The notes below the pieces were generated by a model. It made no database searches. It was given only the letters and a program-made list of their open reading frames with translations, and had not been told where the DNA came from. Source: Aldehydirespirator sp963667505 (GTDB lineage Bacteria > Actinomycetota > Acidimicrobiia > Acidimicrobiales > Aldehydirespiratoraceae). From it: 64,000 bases of DNA. The position numbers were made by a program, and so were the translations under genes. The stretch lies in the NCBI GenBank assembly GCA_963667505.2, contig OY763490.2:1364001-1428000 (forward strand), in the 5' to 3' direction. How positions within the stretch are numbered: position 1 is the stretch's first letter; each line of letters opens with the position of its first letter. Below, piece after piece: positions 33,248 to 42,796 of this stretch.

Positions 33248-36200
33248 TCAGCCGTGCGCGGCGGCCATCACCGCGGCCACCTCGTCGCCGCCCGAGGCCC
33301 GGGCCTGCTCCGACGCGAGCAGCACCCGCTTGTAGTCGGTGGGCATAACCTTCTCGAAGTTCGCGGCCGATGTGGCCCAGTCCGCTAGCAGGCGGGCCGC
33401 CACCGCGCTGCCCGTCTCGTGGCGGTGGCGCTCGACGATGCCGCGCAGCCACCGCTCGTCGTCGGCGTCGAGAGGCTCCAGTTCCACCATCTCGCGGTTG
33501 AGGCGCACCGGCAGCCTGGCGTCCGGGTCGTACACATAGGCGATGCCGCCGGACATCCCCGCCGCGAAGTTGCGCCCCACCGGGCCGAGGACCACCGCCC
33601 GCCCGCCGGTCATGTACTCGCATCCGTGGTCGCCGACCCCCTCGACCACGGCCAGAGCGCCCGAGTTGCGCACGCAGAACCGCTCCCCCACCAGACCCCT
33701 CAGGAACATCTCGCCGCCAGTGGCGCCGTAGCCGATCACGTTGCCCGCGATCACGTTCTCCTCGGCCGCGAAGGTGGCGTCGGCGGCGGGCCTCACCACG
33801 ACGCGCCCGCCCGACAGGCCCTTGCCCACGTAGTCGTTGGCGTCGCCCTCGAGCCGCAGCGTCACGCCCCGGGGCACGAAGGCGCCGAAGGAGGTGCCCG
33901 CCGAGCCCGAGAAGTTCACCACGATCGTGTCGTCGGGCAGCCCCGGGGCCCCGTAGCGGCGGGTCACCTCGCTGCCCAGCAGCGTCCCCACCGTGCGGTT
34001 CACGTTGCGGATCGGGATCTCGATGGTGACCGGCCGGCTGTCGGACAGCGCCCCCTCGGCCAGCTGGATCAGCATCTGGTCGAGGGCGTGCTCAAGGCCG
34101 TGGTCCTGGCCGACTCGCTGGTGACGCACGGCATCTAGCGCCAGCGGCGGGAGGTGCAGAATGGGCGTCAGGTCCAGTCCGGACGCCTTCCAGTGGTCGA
34201 CCGCGTCGGCGGTGTCGAGCAGCTCCACCTGCCCGACGGCCTCCTCGATGCTGCGGAACCCGAGCTCGGCCAGGAGGGCCCGCACCTCGGTGGCGATGAA
34301 CTCGAAGAAGTTGACCACGAACTCGGGTCGCCCGGTGAACTTGCTGCGCAGTTCGGGGTTCTGGGTGGCCACCCCGACCGGGCAGGTGTCAAGGTGGCAC
34401 ACCCGCATCATCACGCATCCCATCACCACCAGCGGAGCGGTGGCGAAGCCGAACTCCTCCGCGCCCAGCAGCGCGGCGATCACCACATCGCGGCCCGTCT
34501 TGAGCTGCCCGTCGACCTGCACCACGATCCGGTCGCGCAGGTCGTTGAGCAGCAGCGTCTGCTGGGTCTCGGCCAGGCCGAGCTCCCACGGCGCGCCGGC
34601 GTGCTTGATGGAGGTCAACGGCGACGCGCCGGTGCCGCCGTCGTGGCCCGAGATCAGCACCACGTCGGCATGGGCCTTGGACACCCCGGCAGCCACGGTG
34701 CCCACCCCCACCTCCGACACCAGCTTCACGTGGATGCGGGCCGCAGGGTTGGCGTTCTTGAGGTCGTGGATGAGCTGGGCCAGATCCTCGATCGAGTAGA
34801 TGTCGTGGTGCGGCGGCGGCGAGATCAGTCCCACGCCGGGCGTGGAGTGGCGGGTCTTCGCGATCCACGGGTACACCTTGTGGCCCGGAAGCTGGCCTCC
34901 CTCGCCGGGCTTGGCCCCCTGGGCCATCTTGATCTGGATGTCGTCCGCGTTCACCAGGTACTCGCTGGTCACCCCGAAGCGGCCCGACGCGGCCTGCTTC
35001 ACCGCGCTGCGCCGCAGGTCGCCGTTGGGGTCGGGGACGTAGCGGTCGGCGTCCTCGCCGCCCTCTCCGGTGTTGGACTTGCCCCCGATGCGATTCATGG
35101 CGATGGCCAGGGTCTCGTGGGCCTCCTTGGAGATCGAGCCGTAGCTCATGGCGCCGGTGGCGAAGCGCTTGACGATCGCCGAGACCGGCTCGACCTCGTC
35201 GATCGGCACGGGCGGCCGGGTGCCGGTGCGGAGCCTGAACAGCCCGCGCAGCGTGCCCATGCGGCTCGACTGGTCGTCGACGAGGCGGGTGTACTCCCTG
35301 AAGATGTCGAATCGCCGCTGTTTGGTGGCGTGCTGCAGTTTGAACACCGTCTCGGGGTTGAACAGGTGGTACTCGCCCTCGCGCCGCCACTGGTACTCGC
35401 CGCCGGCGTCGATGGTGCGGTGGGCCCGCCGCGCCCGGTTGCGGGGGTGGGCCCGACGGTGCCGCACCGCCACCGCGGCCGCGATCTCGTCGAGGCCGAT
35501 GCCGCCCAGACGGCTGGAGGTGCCGGTGAAGTACTTGTCCACCAGTTCGGGGCCCAGGCCGATCGCTTCGAAGATCTGCGCGCCCGTGTAGGAGGCGACG
35601 GTGGAGATGCCCATCTTGGACATCACCTTGAGAATGCCGGCGCAGGCCGCCTTCACATAGTTGCGGTGCGCGGCCTCCACCCCCAGCGACGGGTCGAGCC
35701 CGTGCAGCCCCTCCGTCGCCATGTGGGCGATCGTCTCGAACGCCAGATAGGGGTTGACCGCGTTGGCGCCGTAGCCGAGGTGCAGGCACAGATGGTGCAC
35801 CTCGCGGGCGTCGCCGGACTCCGAGACGAGGCCCACCCGGGTGCGGGTCCGCTCGGCTACGAGATGCTGGTGCACGGCCGAGACGGCCAGCAGCGACGGG
35901 ATCGGGGCCAGGCGCTCGTCGCTGCCCCGGTCCGACACGACCAGGATGCTGGCGCCCTCCTCGATGGCCGCCGACGCCGCGTCGCACAGGCCGTCGAGCG
36001 CCCGGCGCAGCCCCGGACCTCCCTCGGCCACCGGGTACAGGGCGCCGAGCACCTCGGCATGGAAGTCCTCGAGCCCGCCCGGGCCATCGATGCCGACCAG
36101 GCGGTCGAGCTCGTCGTCGGTGATGACGGGCCGGTCCAGATGGACGGTGCGGCACGACTCCGGTTGCGGGTCGAACAGGTTGCGCTCAGGGCCGACCCTG

Positions 36201-37861
36201 GCGTACAGGGAGGTGACGAGCTCCTCGCGGATGGCGTCCAGCGGCGGGTTGGTGACCTGGGCGAACAGTTGTTTGAAGAAGTCGTAGACGGGGCGGTTGC
36301 GGTCCGAGAGCACCGCGGGCGGAGTGTCGGTGCCCATCGAGCCCAACGCCTCCTTGCCGGTGTTCGCCATCGGCGCGAGCAGCAGCCGGTGCTCCTCGTG
36401 GGTGTGGCCGAACACCTGCTGGCGCCGGATTAGCGAGCCCTCCTCGCGGCGGGCCGCGGTGCGGCCCGGCAGGTCGTCGAGATGCACGAGGTTCTGGTCG
36501 AGCCAGCGCTGGTACGGCCGGGCCGCGGCGAGGCCGTCCTTGATCTCGTCGTCGCGGACGATCCTCCCCTGCGACGTGTCGATCAGGAACATCCGGCCGG
36601 GCTGCAGGCGGCCCTTCTCCACCACCGAGCTCTGAGGCACGCCGAGCACGCCGGTCTCCGAGGCCATAACAACGAGGCCGTCGTTGGTCACGAGATAGCG
36701 GGACGGGCGCAGCCCGTTGCGGTCGAGCACCGCTCCGATCACGGTGCCGTCGGTGAAGGCGATGGAGGCCGGGCCGTCCCAGGGTTCCATGCGGGTGGCG
36801 TGGTACTGGTAGAACGCCTTGCGGTCGGCGCTCATCTCGGCGTGGTGCTCCCAGGGCTCGGGGATCATCATCAGCACCGCCTCGGCCATCGAGCAGCCGC
36901 TGAGGGTGAGCAGTTCCAGCACCTCGTCGAACCCGGCAGTGTCGCTGGCGTCGGGGGTGCAGATGGGCAGGGCGCGTTCCAGGCCGTCGAGATGGGGCGA
37001 CGACAGCAGGGCCTCGCGGGCGTGCATCCAGTTGCGGTTGCCCCTGATCGTGTTGATCTCGCCGTTGTGGGCGATCATCCGGTAGGGATGGGCCAGCGGC
37101 CACGACGGGAATGTGTTGGTGGAGAACCGGGAGTGGACGAGCGCCAGCGCGCTCTCGACCCGCTCGTCGTTCAGGTCCGGGTAGAAGGAGGTGATCTGGC
37201 GGGCGACGAGCATGCCCTTGTAGACGAGCGTGCGAGCGCTGAGGCTCGGGAAGTACACCCCGGTGTGGGGCGGCGCGGCTGCGCCCATGGCCGAGTCGGC
37301 GTCCTCCGCGGTCGAGTGTCCGGCGCCGACGGCGCCGATCTCGTGCTCGATGCGCTTGCGAACGATGTAGGCCCGACGGTCCAGCCCGATCCCCGACAGC
37401 CCGTCCCCGGCGATGAACAGTTGGCGGAAGCTGGGCATCGCGTCGTGCGCCCCCCGCCCCACGGCTGAGGGCTCCACCGGCACGTCGCGCCAGCCGACCA
37501 CCTCGAGGCCCTCGCCTCTCACGATGTTCTCCACCGCCGCAGCCGCCTCCTCGGCCTCGCGCCGCTTCACCGGGAGGAAGCCGATCCCGGTGGCGTACCG
37601 CCCGGCGGGAGGCAGTGGAAAGTCAGCCACGTCGCGCAGGAATCGGTCGGGGACCTGGATCAGCACGCCGGCGCCGTCACCGGTGCCCGGGTCGGCGCCC
37701 AGCGCGCCCCGGTGCTCGAGGTTGCACAGGGCGCGGATGCCCAGCGCCACCACCCGGTGCGAAGCCCGGCCGCGCGCGTCGCACACGAAGCTGACGCCGC
37801 AGGAGTCATGCTCATGCCGCGGGTCGTAGAGGCCTTGGCGCGGGGGCGTGGCAGATTCCAT
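33248..37861 (-). CDS. gltB: Glutamate synthase (NADPH) large subunit
   Basis: 1537 residues, full length. The catalytic N-terminal Cys is expected at residue 21 (HEHDSCGVSF) after removal of a 20-residue propeptide. The amidotransferase domain is followed by the central domain, the FMN barrel (GEGGEDADRY; ISGHDGGTGASPL), the [3Fe-4S] cysteines in GCVMMRVCHLDTCPVG near 1147-1158 and the C-terminal beta-helix. It converts glutamine plus 2-oxoglutarate to two glutamates. The ATG has AGGAG 4 nt upstream, which is close. A divergent 302-bp gap separates it from the aminopeptidase gene. Confidence 0.96.
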   Translation of the reverse strand: MESATPPRQGLYDPRHEHDSCGVSFVCDARGRASHRVVALGIRALCNLEHRGALGADPGTGDGAGVLIQVPDRFLRDVADFPLPPAGRYATGIGFLPVKRREAEEAAAAVENIVRGEGLEVVGWRDVPVEPSAVGRGAHDAMPSFRQLFIAGDGLSGIGLDRRAYIVRKRIEHEIGAVGAGHSTAEDADSAMGAAAPPHTGVYFPSLSARTLVYKGMLVARQITSFYPDLNDERVESALALVHSRFSTNTFPSWPLAHPYRMIAHNGEINTIRGNRNWMHAREALLSSPHLDGLERALPICTPDASDTAGFDEVLELLTLSGCSMAEAVLMMIPEPWEHHAEMSADRKAFYQYHATRMEPWDGPASIAFTDGTVIGAVLDRNGLRPSRYLVTNDGLVVMASETGVLGVPQSSVVEKGRLQPGRMFLIDTSQGRIVRDDEIKDGLAAARPYQRWLDQNLVHLDDLPGRTAARREEGSLIRRQQVFGHTHEEHRLLLAPMANTGKEALGSMGTDTPPAVLSDRNRPVYDFFKQLFAQVTNPPLDAIREELVTSLYARVGPERNLFDPQPESCRTVHLDRPVITDDELDRLVGIDGPGGLEDFHAEVLGALYPVAEGGPGLRRALDGLCDAASAAIEEGASILVVSDRGSDERLAPIPSLLAVSAVHQHLVAERTRTRVGLVSESGDAREVHHLCLHLGYGANAVNPYLAFETIAHMATEGLHGLDPSLGVEAAHRNYVKAACAGILKVMSKMGISTVASYTGAQIFEAIGLGPELVDKYFTGTSSRLGGIGLDEIAAAVAVRHRRAHPRNRARRAHRTIDAGGEYQWRREGEYHLFNPETVFKLQHATKQRRFDIFREYTRLVDDQSSRMGTLRGLFRLRTGTRPPVPIDEVEPVSAIVKRFATGAMSYGSISKEAHETLAIAMNRIGGKSNTGEGGEDADRYVPDPNGDLRRSAVKQAASGRFGVTSEYLVNADDIQIKMAQGAKPGEGGQLPGHKVYPWIAKTRHSTPGVGLISPPPHHDIYSIEDLAQLIHDLKNANPAARIHVKLVSEVGVGTVAAGVSKAHADVVLISGHDGGTGASPLTSIKHAGAPWELGLAETQQTLLLNDLRDRIVVQVDGQLKTGRDVVIAALLGAEEFGFATAPLVVMGCVMMRVCHLDTCPVGVATQNPELRSKFTGRPEFVVNFFEFIATEVRALLAELGFRSIEEAVGQVELLDTADAVDHWKASGLDLTPILHLPPLALDAVRHQRVGQDHGLEHALDQMLIQLAEGALSDSRPVTIEIPIRNVNRTVGTLLGSEVTRRYGAPGLPDDTIVVNFSGSAGTSFGAFVPRGVTLRLEGDANDYVGKGLSGGRVVVRPAADATFAAEENVIAGNVIGYGATGGEMFLRGLVGERFCVRNSGALAVVEGVGDHGCEYMTGGRAVVLGPVGRNFAAGMSGGIAYVYDPDARLPVRLNREMVELEPLDADDERWLRGIVERHRHETGSAVAARLLADWATSAANFEKVMPTDYKRVLLASEQARASGGDEVAAVMAAAHG

Positions 37862-38163
37862 CGAACTCCTAGTGGGATGCGCAGCCAGTCAGCGCAGCGT
37901 CCGCGGTACTGCCGTAGGAGCCTGGGACCCGTGGGACGCTGCGCGAGGGCGGGGACGTCGTTGGCCCTACACCCTTGTGGACAGCGGTGGACAACCCTAG
38001 CGGGGGTCCGTCTGACTTGAACAATCCGGGATCTCGGCGCCGCGGTCGTCCCGCTTCGTCCCCGTTGTCCGTTTCGCTCGCTCGCACGGGCATGACGGGC
38101 TGAGCCGCGGCTTTGATCCAGTCGCTGAGCCGTTTCCCTGAGACGCACGGGCATGATGGAGCC
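37862..38163. other. Divergent intergenic region between gltB and the M18 aminopeptidase gene
   Basis: 302 bp without a gene. It should hold promoters for both directions. On the gltB side TTGTTC and TAGGGT are spaced 19 bp apart, a weak candidate. On the other side CATGAT lies 6 nt before GTG 38164. A 13-nt word CGCACGGGCATGA occurs twice (about 38084 and 38146). No riboswitch-like structure recognised. Confidence 0.4.
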
Positions 38164-39507
38164 GTGCTCACCCCGTCCGTGGACGCCGCTGAGCGGGTGG
38201 CTCGCCTGATCGACGCCAGTCCGACGCCGTATCACGCCGTCGAGCAGGCGGCTGGGATGCTCGCGTCCGCGGGCGCCCGGGTGCCATCCGGGTCGGCTGA
38301 GGCGGCGTCGCCGGGACTCTGGTATCACGCCGAGGGCGGCGCGCTGGCCGCATGGGCGGTGGGCGACAACCACGGCGCCCGCAGCGGTATGCGGATCGTG
38401 GGCGCTCACACCGACTCGCCCAACCTTCGGCTCAAGCCCCGGCCCGACGCCGGCCAGGGCGGCGCCTACCGGCAGCTCGGCGTGGAGGTCTACGGCGGAG
38501 CGCTGCTCAACTCGTGGCTGGACCGCGATCTCGGCGTGGCCGGACGCCTCGCCGTGCGGGACGGGACCGGGGGTGTGAGCCCGCGGCTCGTCCGCATCGA
38601 CGAGCCCCTGCTGCGCATCCCTCAACTCGCCATCCACCTGGACCGGGAAGTGAACGAGAAGGGCCTGGTGCTCAACCGCCAACAGCATCTCTCGCCCATC
38701 TGGAGCCTGGACGCCCAGGCCGCGATCGGCGAGGCTACGGCCTCCCTGGACGCGCCGCCGGCGAGACGCGGCGCGAGGGCCTTCATGGACACGGTCGCCG
38801 AAGCCGCCGGAGTGGATCCGATCGACGTGGTCGGCCACGAGCTGATGGTCTTCGACGTCGACCGGGCCCGCTTCGTGGGCGAAGGAGCCTCGATGCTGTC
38901 GGCGGCGCGCATCGACAACCTGCTGTCTTGTTTCGCCGCGGTGGACGCTCTGGTCGCCGCGGCCGACGCGCCCGGTCCCCGCATCGCCGCGGTGTGCCTG
39001 TTCGACCATGAGGAGGTCGGCAGCGTGTCCTCCACCGGCGCGGCGTCGCCGCGGCTGGACCGTCTCGTGGACCGCCTGGCCTCGGGATTCGGAGCGGACT
39101 CCGACGACGCGGCCGCCGCCCGGGCCGACAGCATCGTGCTGTCGGCCGACGGTGCCCACGCCACCCATCCGAACTATCCCGAGCGCCACGACCAGCAGCA
39201 TCCGGTGATCCTCAACGGCGGTCCGGTGCTCAAGTCGAACGCCAACCAGCGCTACGCCACCGACGCGCTCACCGGCGCCGCCTTCCGTCTGGCCTGCGAG
39301 CGGGCCGAGGTGCCGATGCAGCTGTTCGTGAGCCGCTCCGACATGGCCTCCGGCTCCACCATCGGACCGGTCACTGCGGGCCGGTCAGGGATGGGCACCG
39401 TCGACGCGGGATGCGCCCAGCTGGCCATGCACTCGGCCCGGGAGCTGTGCGGCGCCCACGACATCGGCTGGTTCCGCGCCGCGATCGAGCAGTTCCTACT
39501 GGGCTGA
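38164..39507 (+). CDS. apeB: M18 family aspartyl/aminoacyl aminopeptidase
   Basis: 447 residues from GTG 38164. Dinuclear-zinc residues of family M18 are present: His in VGAHTDSPNLRLK, the Glu pair in FDHEEVGSVSSTG, Asp/His in SADGAHATHPNY and the C-terminal His in LAMHSARELCG. It removes N-terminal acidic or other residues from peptides in the cytosol and recycles amino acids. No signal peptide. It is monocistronic and converges on the trk genes. Confidence 0.9.
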   Translation: MLTPSVDAAERVARLIDASPTPYHAVEQAAGMLASAGARVPSGSAEAASPGLWYHAEGGALAAWAVGDNHGARSGMRIVGAHTDSPNLRLKPRPDAGQGGAYRQLGVEVYGGALLNSWLDRDLGVAGRLAVRDGTGGVSPRLVRIDEPLLRIPQLAIHLDREVNEKGLVLNRQQHLSPIWSLDAQAAIGEATASLDAPPARRGARAFMDTVAEAAGVDPIDVVGHELMVFDVDRARFVGEGASMLSAARIDNLLSCFAAVDALVAAADAPGPRIAAVCLFDHEEVGSVSSTGAASPRLDRLVDRLASGFGADSDDAAAARADSIVLSADGAHATHPNYPERHDQQHPVILNGGPVLKSNANQRYATDALTGAAFRLACERAEVPMQLFVSRSDMASGSTIGPVTAGRSGMGTVDAGCAQLAMHSARELCGAHDIGWFRAAIEQFLLG

Positions 39508-39627
39508 CAGCCGGGACCGGTCGCCGGGCCCGCGAGCCCTGCTCTCAGCCGACGGCCGGGCCGCGCGGCCGGGCGTGACCCTGTGACCGGCTGGCGTGCC
39601 GGGCGGTCCGCGCGCCGAGAGCGCCGA

Positions 39628-41211
39628 TCAGTGGAGGACGGCTCGGGCCGTGACCCGCGCCCGGTACACGTGCGGCGCCACCGTCAACAGGATCGGCAGG
39701 ATCTCCAGACGGCCGATCACCATGAGCAGCGCCAGCACCAGCCGGGCCGGCTGGCTGAACGCCACCGCATAGTTGGAGGTCGGCCCGGCCTCGCCCAAGG
39801 CCGGCCCCATGTTCCCGAGCGCCGACACCACCGATCCCAGCGACGTCTCCAACTCTCCGCCCAGCGCGGTGACCGCCAGCAGACCCGCCAGCACCAGCAG
39901 AGAGTGGAGCAGGAAGAACCCGGCCACCCTGGCCACGACGTTCTCGCTGACGATGTCGCGGCCCAGCCGTACCGGGATCACCGCCCGCGGCGTGAGGGAG
40001 TGCTGCACCGAGCGCACCATCACCAGCCCCAGCACCTGCATCCGCATCACCTTGATGCCGCCCGACGTCGAGCCCGTGCAGCCGCCCACCACCATCAGGA
40101 ACAGCAGCACGAGCTGGGCCCCGGCCGCCCAGATCACATAGTCGGCGGGCGAGCCGGGGCCGGTGGCGTTGGTCAGGCCGGTACTCGTCCCCAGCGACAC
40201 CACGGTGAATGCGGCGGCCCGTATGGACGAGGCCAGCGGCAGCCCGTTCTCCAGCCACAGCAGCATCACGATGACAGTGGCCGCGAGGCTCAGCACGAAG
40301 AGGTACGAACGGAACTCGCTGTTGCGATGGTACGGCAGGGTGCGGGTGGCCACCGCCTGCCAGTGCAGGGCGAAGCTGGTGCCGCCCAGGATCATGAACA
40401 CGATCACCACCGTCTCCACCGCCACGCTGTCGTAATGGCCGATCGAGTCCGCGTACGGCGAGAAGCCGCCGGTGGAGGCGAGCGTGAGCGCGTGGGCGAC
40501 CGCGTCGTAGACCGACGAGAAGCCGTCGGCGGCGAGCAGCGCCACGGCCGCGCAGGCCGTGAAGCCGATGTAGACGATCCACAGCCGCCTGGCCGTCTCG
40601 CTCACCCGGGGGGTGAGACGGTCCGACGACGGTCCGGGGGCCTCCGCCGAGATCAGCTGCAGGCCGCCCACGCCGAGGAAGGGAAGCACCGCCACCGCCA
40701 GCACAACTACGCCCATGCCGCCGTACCAGTGAGTGACCTGGCGATACATCATCAGGCCCCGGCCCGGGCTCTCGAAGTCCGACAGCACGGTGGAGCCGCT
40801 AGCCGAGAAGCCTGACGCCGACTCGAACAAGCTGTTGACGACCTGCTCGACGAATCCCGCGCCCCCGGCGGCGAAGGTGCCGGCCAGGACGTAGGGGACC
40901 GCGCCGGCACCGGTGATGAGTATCCAAGTCCAGCCCACGGTGCTGAAGATCTGGCGCTTGCCGATCACACCGGGACGGGTGAGGTACCACAGAGACCCGC
41001 CGAACGCGCCGGCCAGCAGGGCCGAGACCGCCAATGCGGCCGTGTCGCGTCCGGTCGTGATCGCCTCCAGCAGCGCACAGGCCAGCATCCCGACCGACAC
41101 TGCGGCCAGCGCGATGCCGGTGACGTGCATGGTGGTGGACGTGAACTGTCCCCGGTTCCGGCTGACGGGCCGGCCGAGGCCTGCAGCGAGCGGCTCCGGG
41201 CGACGGGTCAT
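39628..41211 (-). CDS. trkH: Trk-type K+ transporter membrane subunit TrkH (paralogue 1)
   Basis: 527 residues, four M1-P-M2 repeats. Each selectivity-filter loop keeps its glycine: SGFSASGS (Gly139), ASTGGFS, TSTGLTN and GNMGPALG. It forms the K+ pore driven by membrane potential and regulated by the TrkA subunit encoded two genes upstream. ATG 41211 overlaps the stop of the second trkH by 4 nt (ATGA), so the two TrkH proteins would be made in similar amounts. Confidence 0.93.
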   Translation of the reverse strand: MTRRPEPLAAGLGRPVSRNRGQFTSTTMHVTGIALAAVSVGMLACALLEAITTGRDTAALAVSALLAGAFGGSLWYLTRPGVIGKRQIFSTVGWTWILITGAGAVPYVLAGTFAAGGAGFVEQVVNSLFESASGFSASGSTVLSDFESPGRGLMMYRQVTHWYGGMGVVVLAVAVLPFLGVGGLQLISAEAPGPSSDRLTPRVSETARRLWIVYIGFTACAAVALLAADGFSSVYDAVAHALTLASTGGFSPYADSIGHYDSVAVETVVIVFMILGGTSFALHWQAVATRTLPYHRNSEFRSYLFVLSLAATVIVMLLWLENGLPLASSIRAAAFTVVSLGTSTGLTNATGPGSPADYVIWAAGAQLVLLFLMVVGGCTGSTSGGIKVMRMQVLGLVMVRSVQHSLTPRAVIPVRLGRDIVSENVVARVAGFFLLHSLLVLAGLLAVTALGGELETSLGSVVSALGNMGPALGEAGPTSNYAVAFSQPARLVLALLMVIGRLEILPILLTVAPHVYRARVTARAVLH

Positions 41212-42755
41212 CGTCGGGGTCTGGACTCGACCATTTCCGCGAGACGGCTGCCTGCGACTCTCAGCGAGAAGCGTGTTCGCCGCACGGCGACCTTGTAGCT
41301 GCGCATCACCAGCCCCACTCCGGCCAGCAGCGGCGGGATCGACATCCGCCCGCCCATCATCAGCGGCACGAGTGCAAGGTGGGCCGGCCGGTCCAAGTCG
41401 CCGAGCCGGCCGAACGCCCCGATCTCTCCCACTGCGGGGCCGAGCGTGGCCACCGCGCTGACCGAGCCCCACACGCTGCCCAGCAGCGACGCTCCCGAGA
41501 TTCCCAGCAGCAGCGCCCCGACACCCACCAGCGCCACGTAGGCGATCTGGTGGCCGCCCAAGCGGTCGAGCGTGCGCCGGGAGAGAGTCTCTTCGTCACG
41601 CCGGACGATGACCACCGCGTAGGGGTCGAGCTCGCGTCGCAGCTCCCCTCCGGCCGACCCCATCAGCAGCTGGGCCCGCATCACCCGCATGCCCCCGCCG
41701 GGCGAGCCCATCATCGTTCCCACTCCGGCGCCGACCATCAGCACGACCGTCGCCGACGGCCCCCAGACCGTCCAGTCCGCGATCGCGAACCCGGTTGTGC
41801 TCACCACCGAAGCCGCGGTGAACGCGGCCTCGCCCAGGCTCGCGTCGCGATGGGCGGCCACCACGGCGGTGGCCGCCGTCAGCAGCAGCAGGAAGGTCCT
41901 GAGCTCCTGAGAGCGCCACAGGGGCCGCAGCCTGCCCCGGACGATCCACCACAGCACGAAGATGCCCGCGCCGGCCAGGACCATCCCGGCTGCCGCCACG
42001 GTCTGGGCGGCAACGCCGTGGCTGGCCAGGGAATCGATCCGGCCGGTGAACCCGCCGGTGGAGGCTGTGCCCATCCCGACGACGAGCGCCTCGACCGGCC
42101 TGAGGCCAGCCAGCAGGTAGGCCGCCACGCAGGCCGCGGTGAAGCCCGAGTACAGCAGGAGCACCCGCCGTCTTCCGGCCGCGGCATTCGGAGCGAGGTC
42201 CAGCCCCGTGCGGCCCGTGGCGTAGCCGATGAGCGAAGTCGATCGCAGCACGGCAGGAAGGGTCACCACCGCGATCACTATCGCGGTCATGCCTCCGATC
42301 CAGCTGGTGGCGGCCCGCCACAGCACCAACGTGCGAGACGCCTCCTCGATGTCGAGGAAGCTGACGGCGGTGGTGGTGAACCCGGCCACCGACTCCACCA
42401 GAGCCTCGTCGATGCGGCCGAGGGCGCCGGTGCCCACGTAGACGGCCGCGCCGAACAGCACCAGCGCCGTCCAAAGAATGCCGATGCCGGCGAATACCTC
42501 GCCAGGGCCTGCCCGCTCGGGGCGCGACACCCTCCGGCCGCCGTAGGCCGCGACGGCCGCGCAGGCGGCGCCCAGGCAGGAGAACGCGATCGCGTCGCCG
42601 TTGTCGTCGCCGACGCCGGCGAGGCCGCACACCAGGGTCGCCACGCCCAGCACCAAGCCGGCGTCGACCACCGCGGCCAGCGTCCACGACGTGATGCGAG
42701 CCCGCGGCGCGGCGCCCGCCCTCCGCCGGGGGCGGGCGGTGCCTAGGCGTCTCAC
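41208..42755 (-). CDS. Divergent TrkH-like K+ transporter subunit (paralogue 2)
   Basis: 515 residues with the same four-repeat pore architecture. Filter loops 2-4 keep their glycines (ASTGGFT, STTGFAI, LGPAVGE), but loop 1 reads GFTTTAVS (125-132), with Ala130 where K+ selectivity glycine is expected. It may be a non-selective, inactive or regulatory partner of the intact TrkH encoded after it. The GTG start at 42755 lies in a duplicated segment: its first ten codons repeat sequence overlapping the trkA stop (see 42728-42796). Confidence 0.87.
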   Translation of the reverse strand: MRRLGTARPRRRAGAAPRARITSWTLAAVVDAGLVLGVATLVCGLAGVGDDNGDAIAFSCLGAACAAVAAYGGRRVSRPERAGPGEVFAGIGILWTALVLFGAAVYVGTGALGRIDEALVESVAGFTTTAVSFLDIEEASRTLVLWRAATSWIGGMTAIVIAVVTLPAVLRSTSLIGYATGRTGLDLAPNAAAGRRRVLLLYSGFTAACVAAYLLAGLRPVEALVVGMGTASTGGFTGRIDSLASHGVAAQTVAAAGMVLAGAGIFVLWWIVRGRLRPLWRSQELRTFLLLLTAATAVVAAHRDASLGEAAFTAASVVSTTGFAIADWTVWGPSATVVLMVGAGVGTMMGSPGGGMRVMRAQLLMGSAGGELRRELDPYAVVIVRRDEETLSRRTLDRLGGHQIAYVALVGVGALLLGISGASLLGSVWGSVSAVATLGPAVGEIGAFGRLGDLDRPAHLALVPLMMGGRMSIPPLLAGVGLVMRSYKVAVRRTRFSLRVAGSRLAEMVESRPRR

Positions 42756-42796
42756 GTCGCCAGCGGGGGGCGGGCGGTGCCTAGGCGTTGCACGTC
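42728..42796 (-). repeat. 31-bp imperfect direct repeat (38-bp period) across the trkA/trkH2 junction
   Basis: 42728-42758 and 42766-42796 match at 29 of 31 positions, with 23 identical in a row. The outer copy contains the trkA stop; the inner copy contains the trkH2 GTG start and its first codons. Confidence 0.95.
42752..42793 (-). other. 13-codon relay mini-ORF between trkA and trkH2
   Basis: GTG 42793 opens VQRLGTARPPLAT and ends at TGA 42754-42752, which overlaps the trkH2 GTG as GTGA (42755-42752). Its start overlaps the trkA end by 13 nt in another frame. Codons 3-9 match those of trkH2. Confidence 0.6.

Noticed and set aside
34154..36433. 759-codon open frame on the plus strand
   Set aside because: It is antisense to gltB; high GC with strong third-position bias leaves the opposite strand open. 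Its sequence is a His/Arg/Gly/Val-rich shadow without any domain, whereas gltB is unmistakable.
38084..38163. Relay duplication before the M18 aminopeptidase
   Set aside because: Only a 13-nt word is shared, it does not include the gene's start codon, and the intervening frame stops without overlapping GTG 38164.
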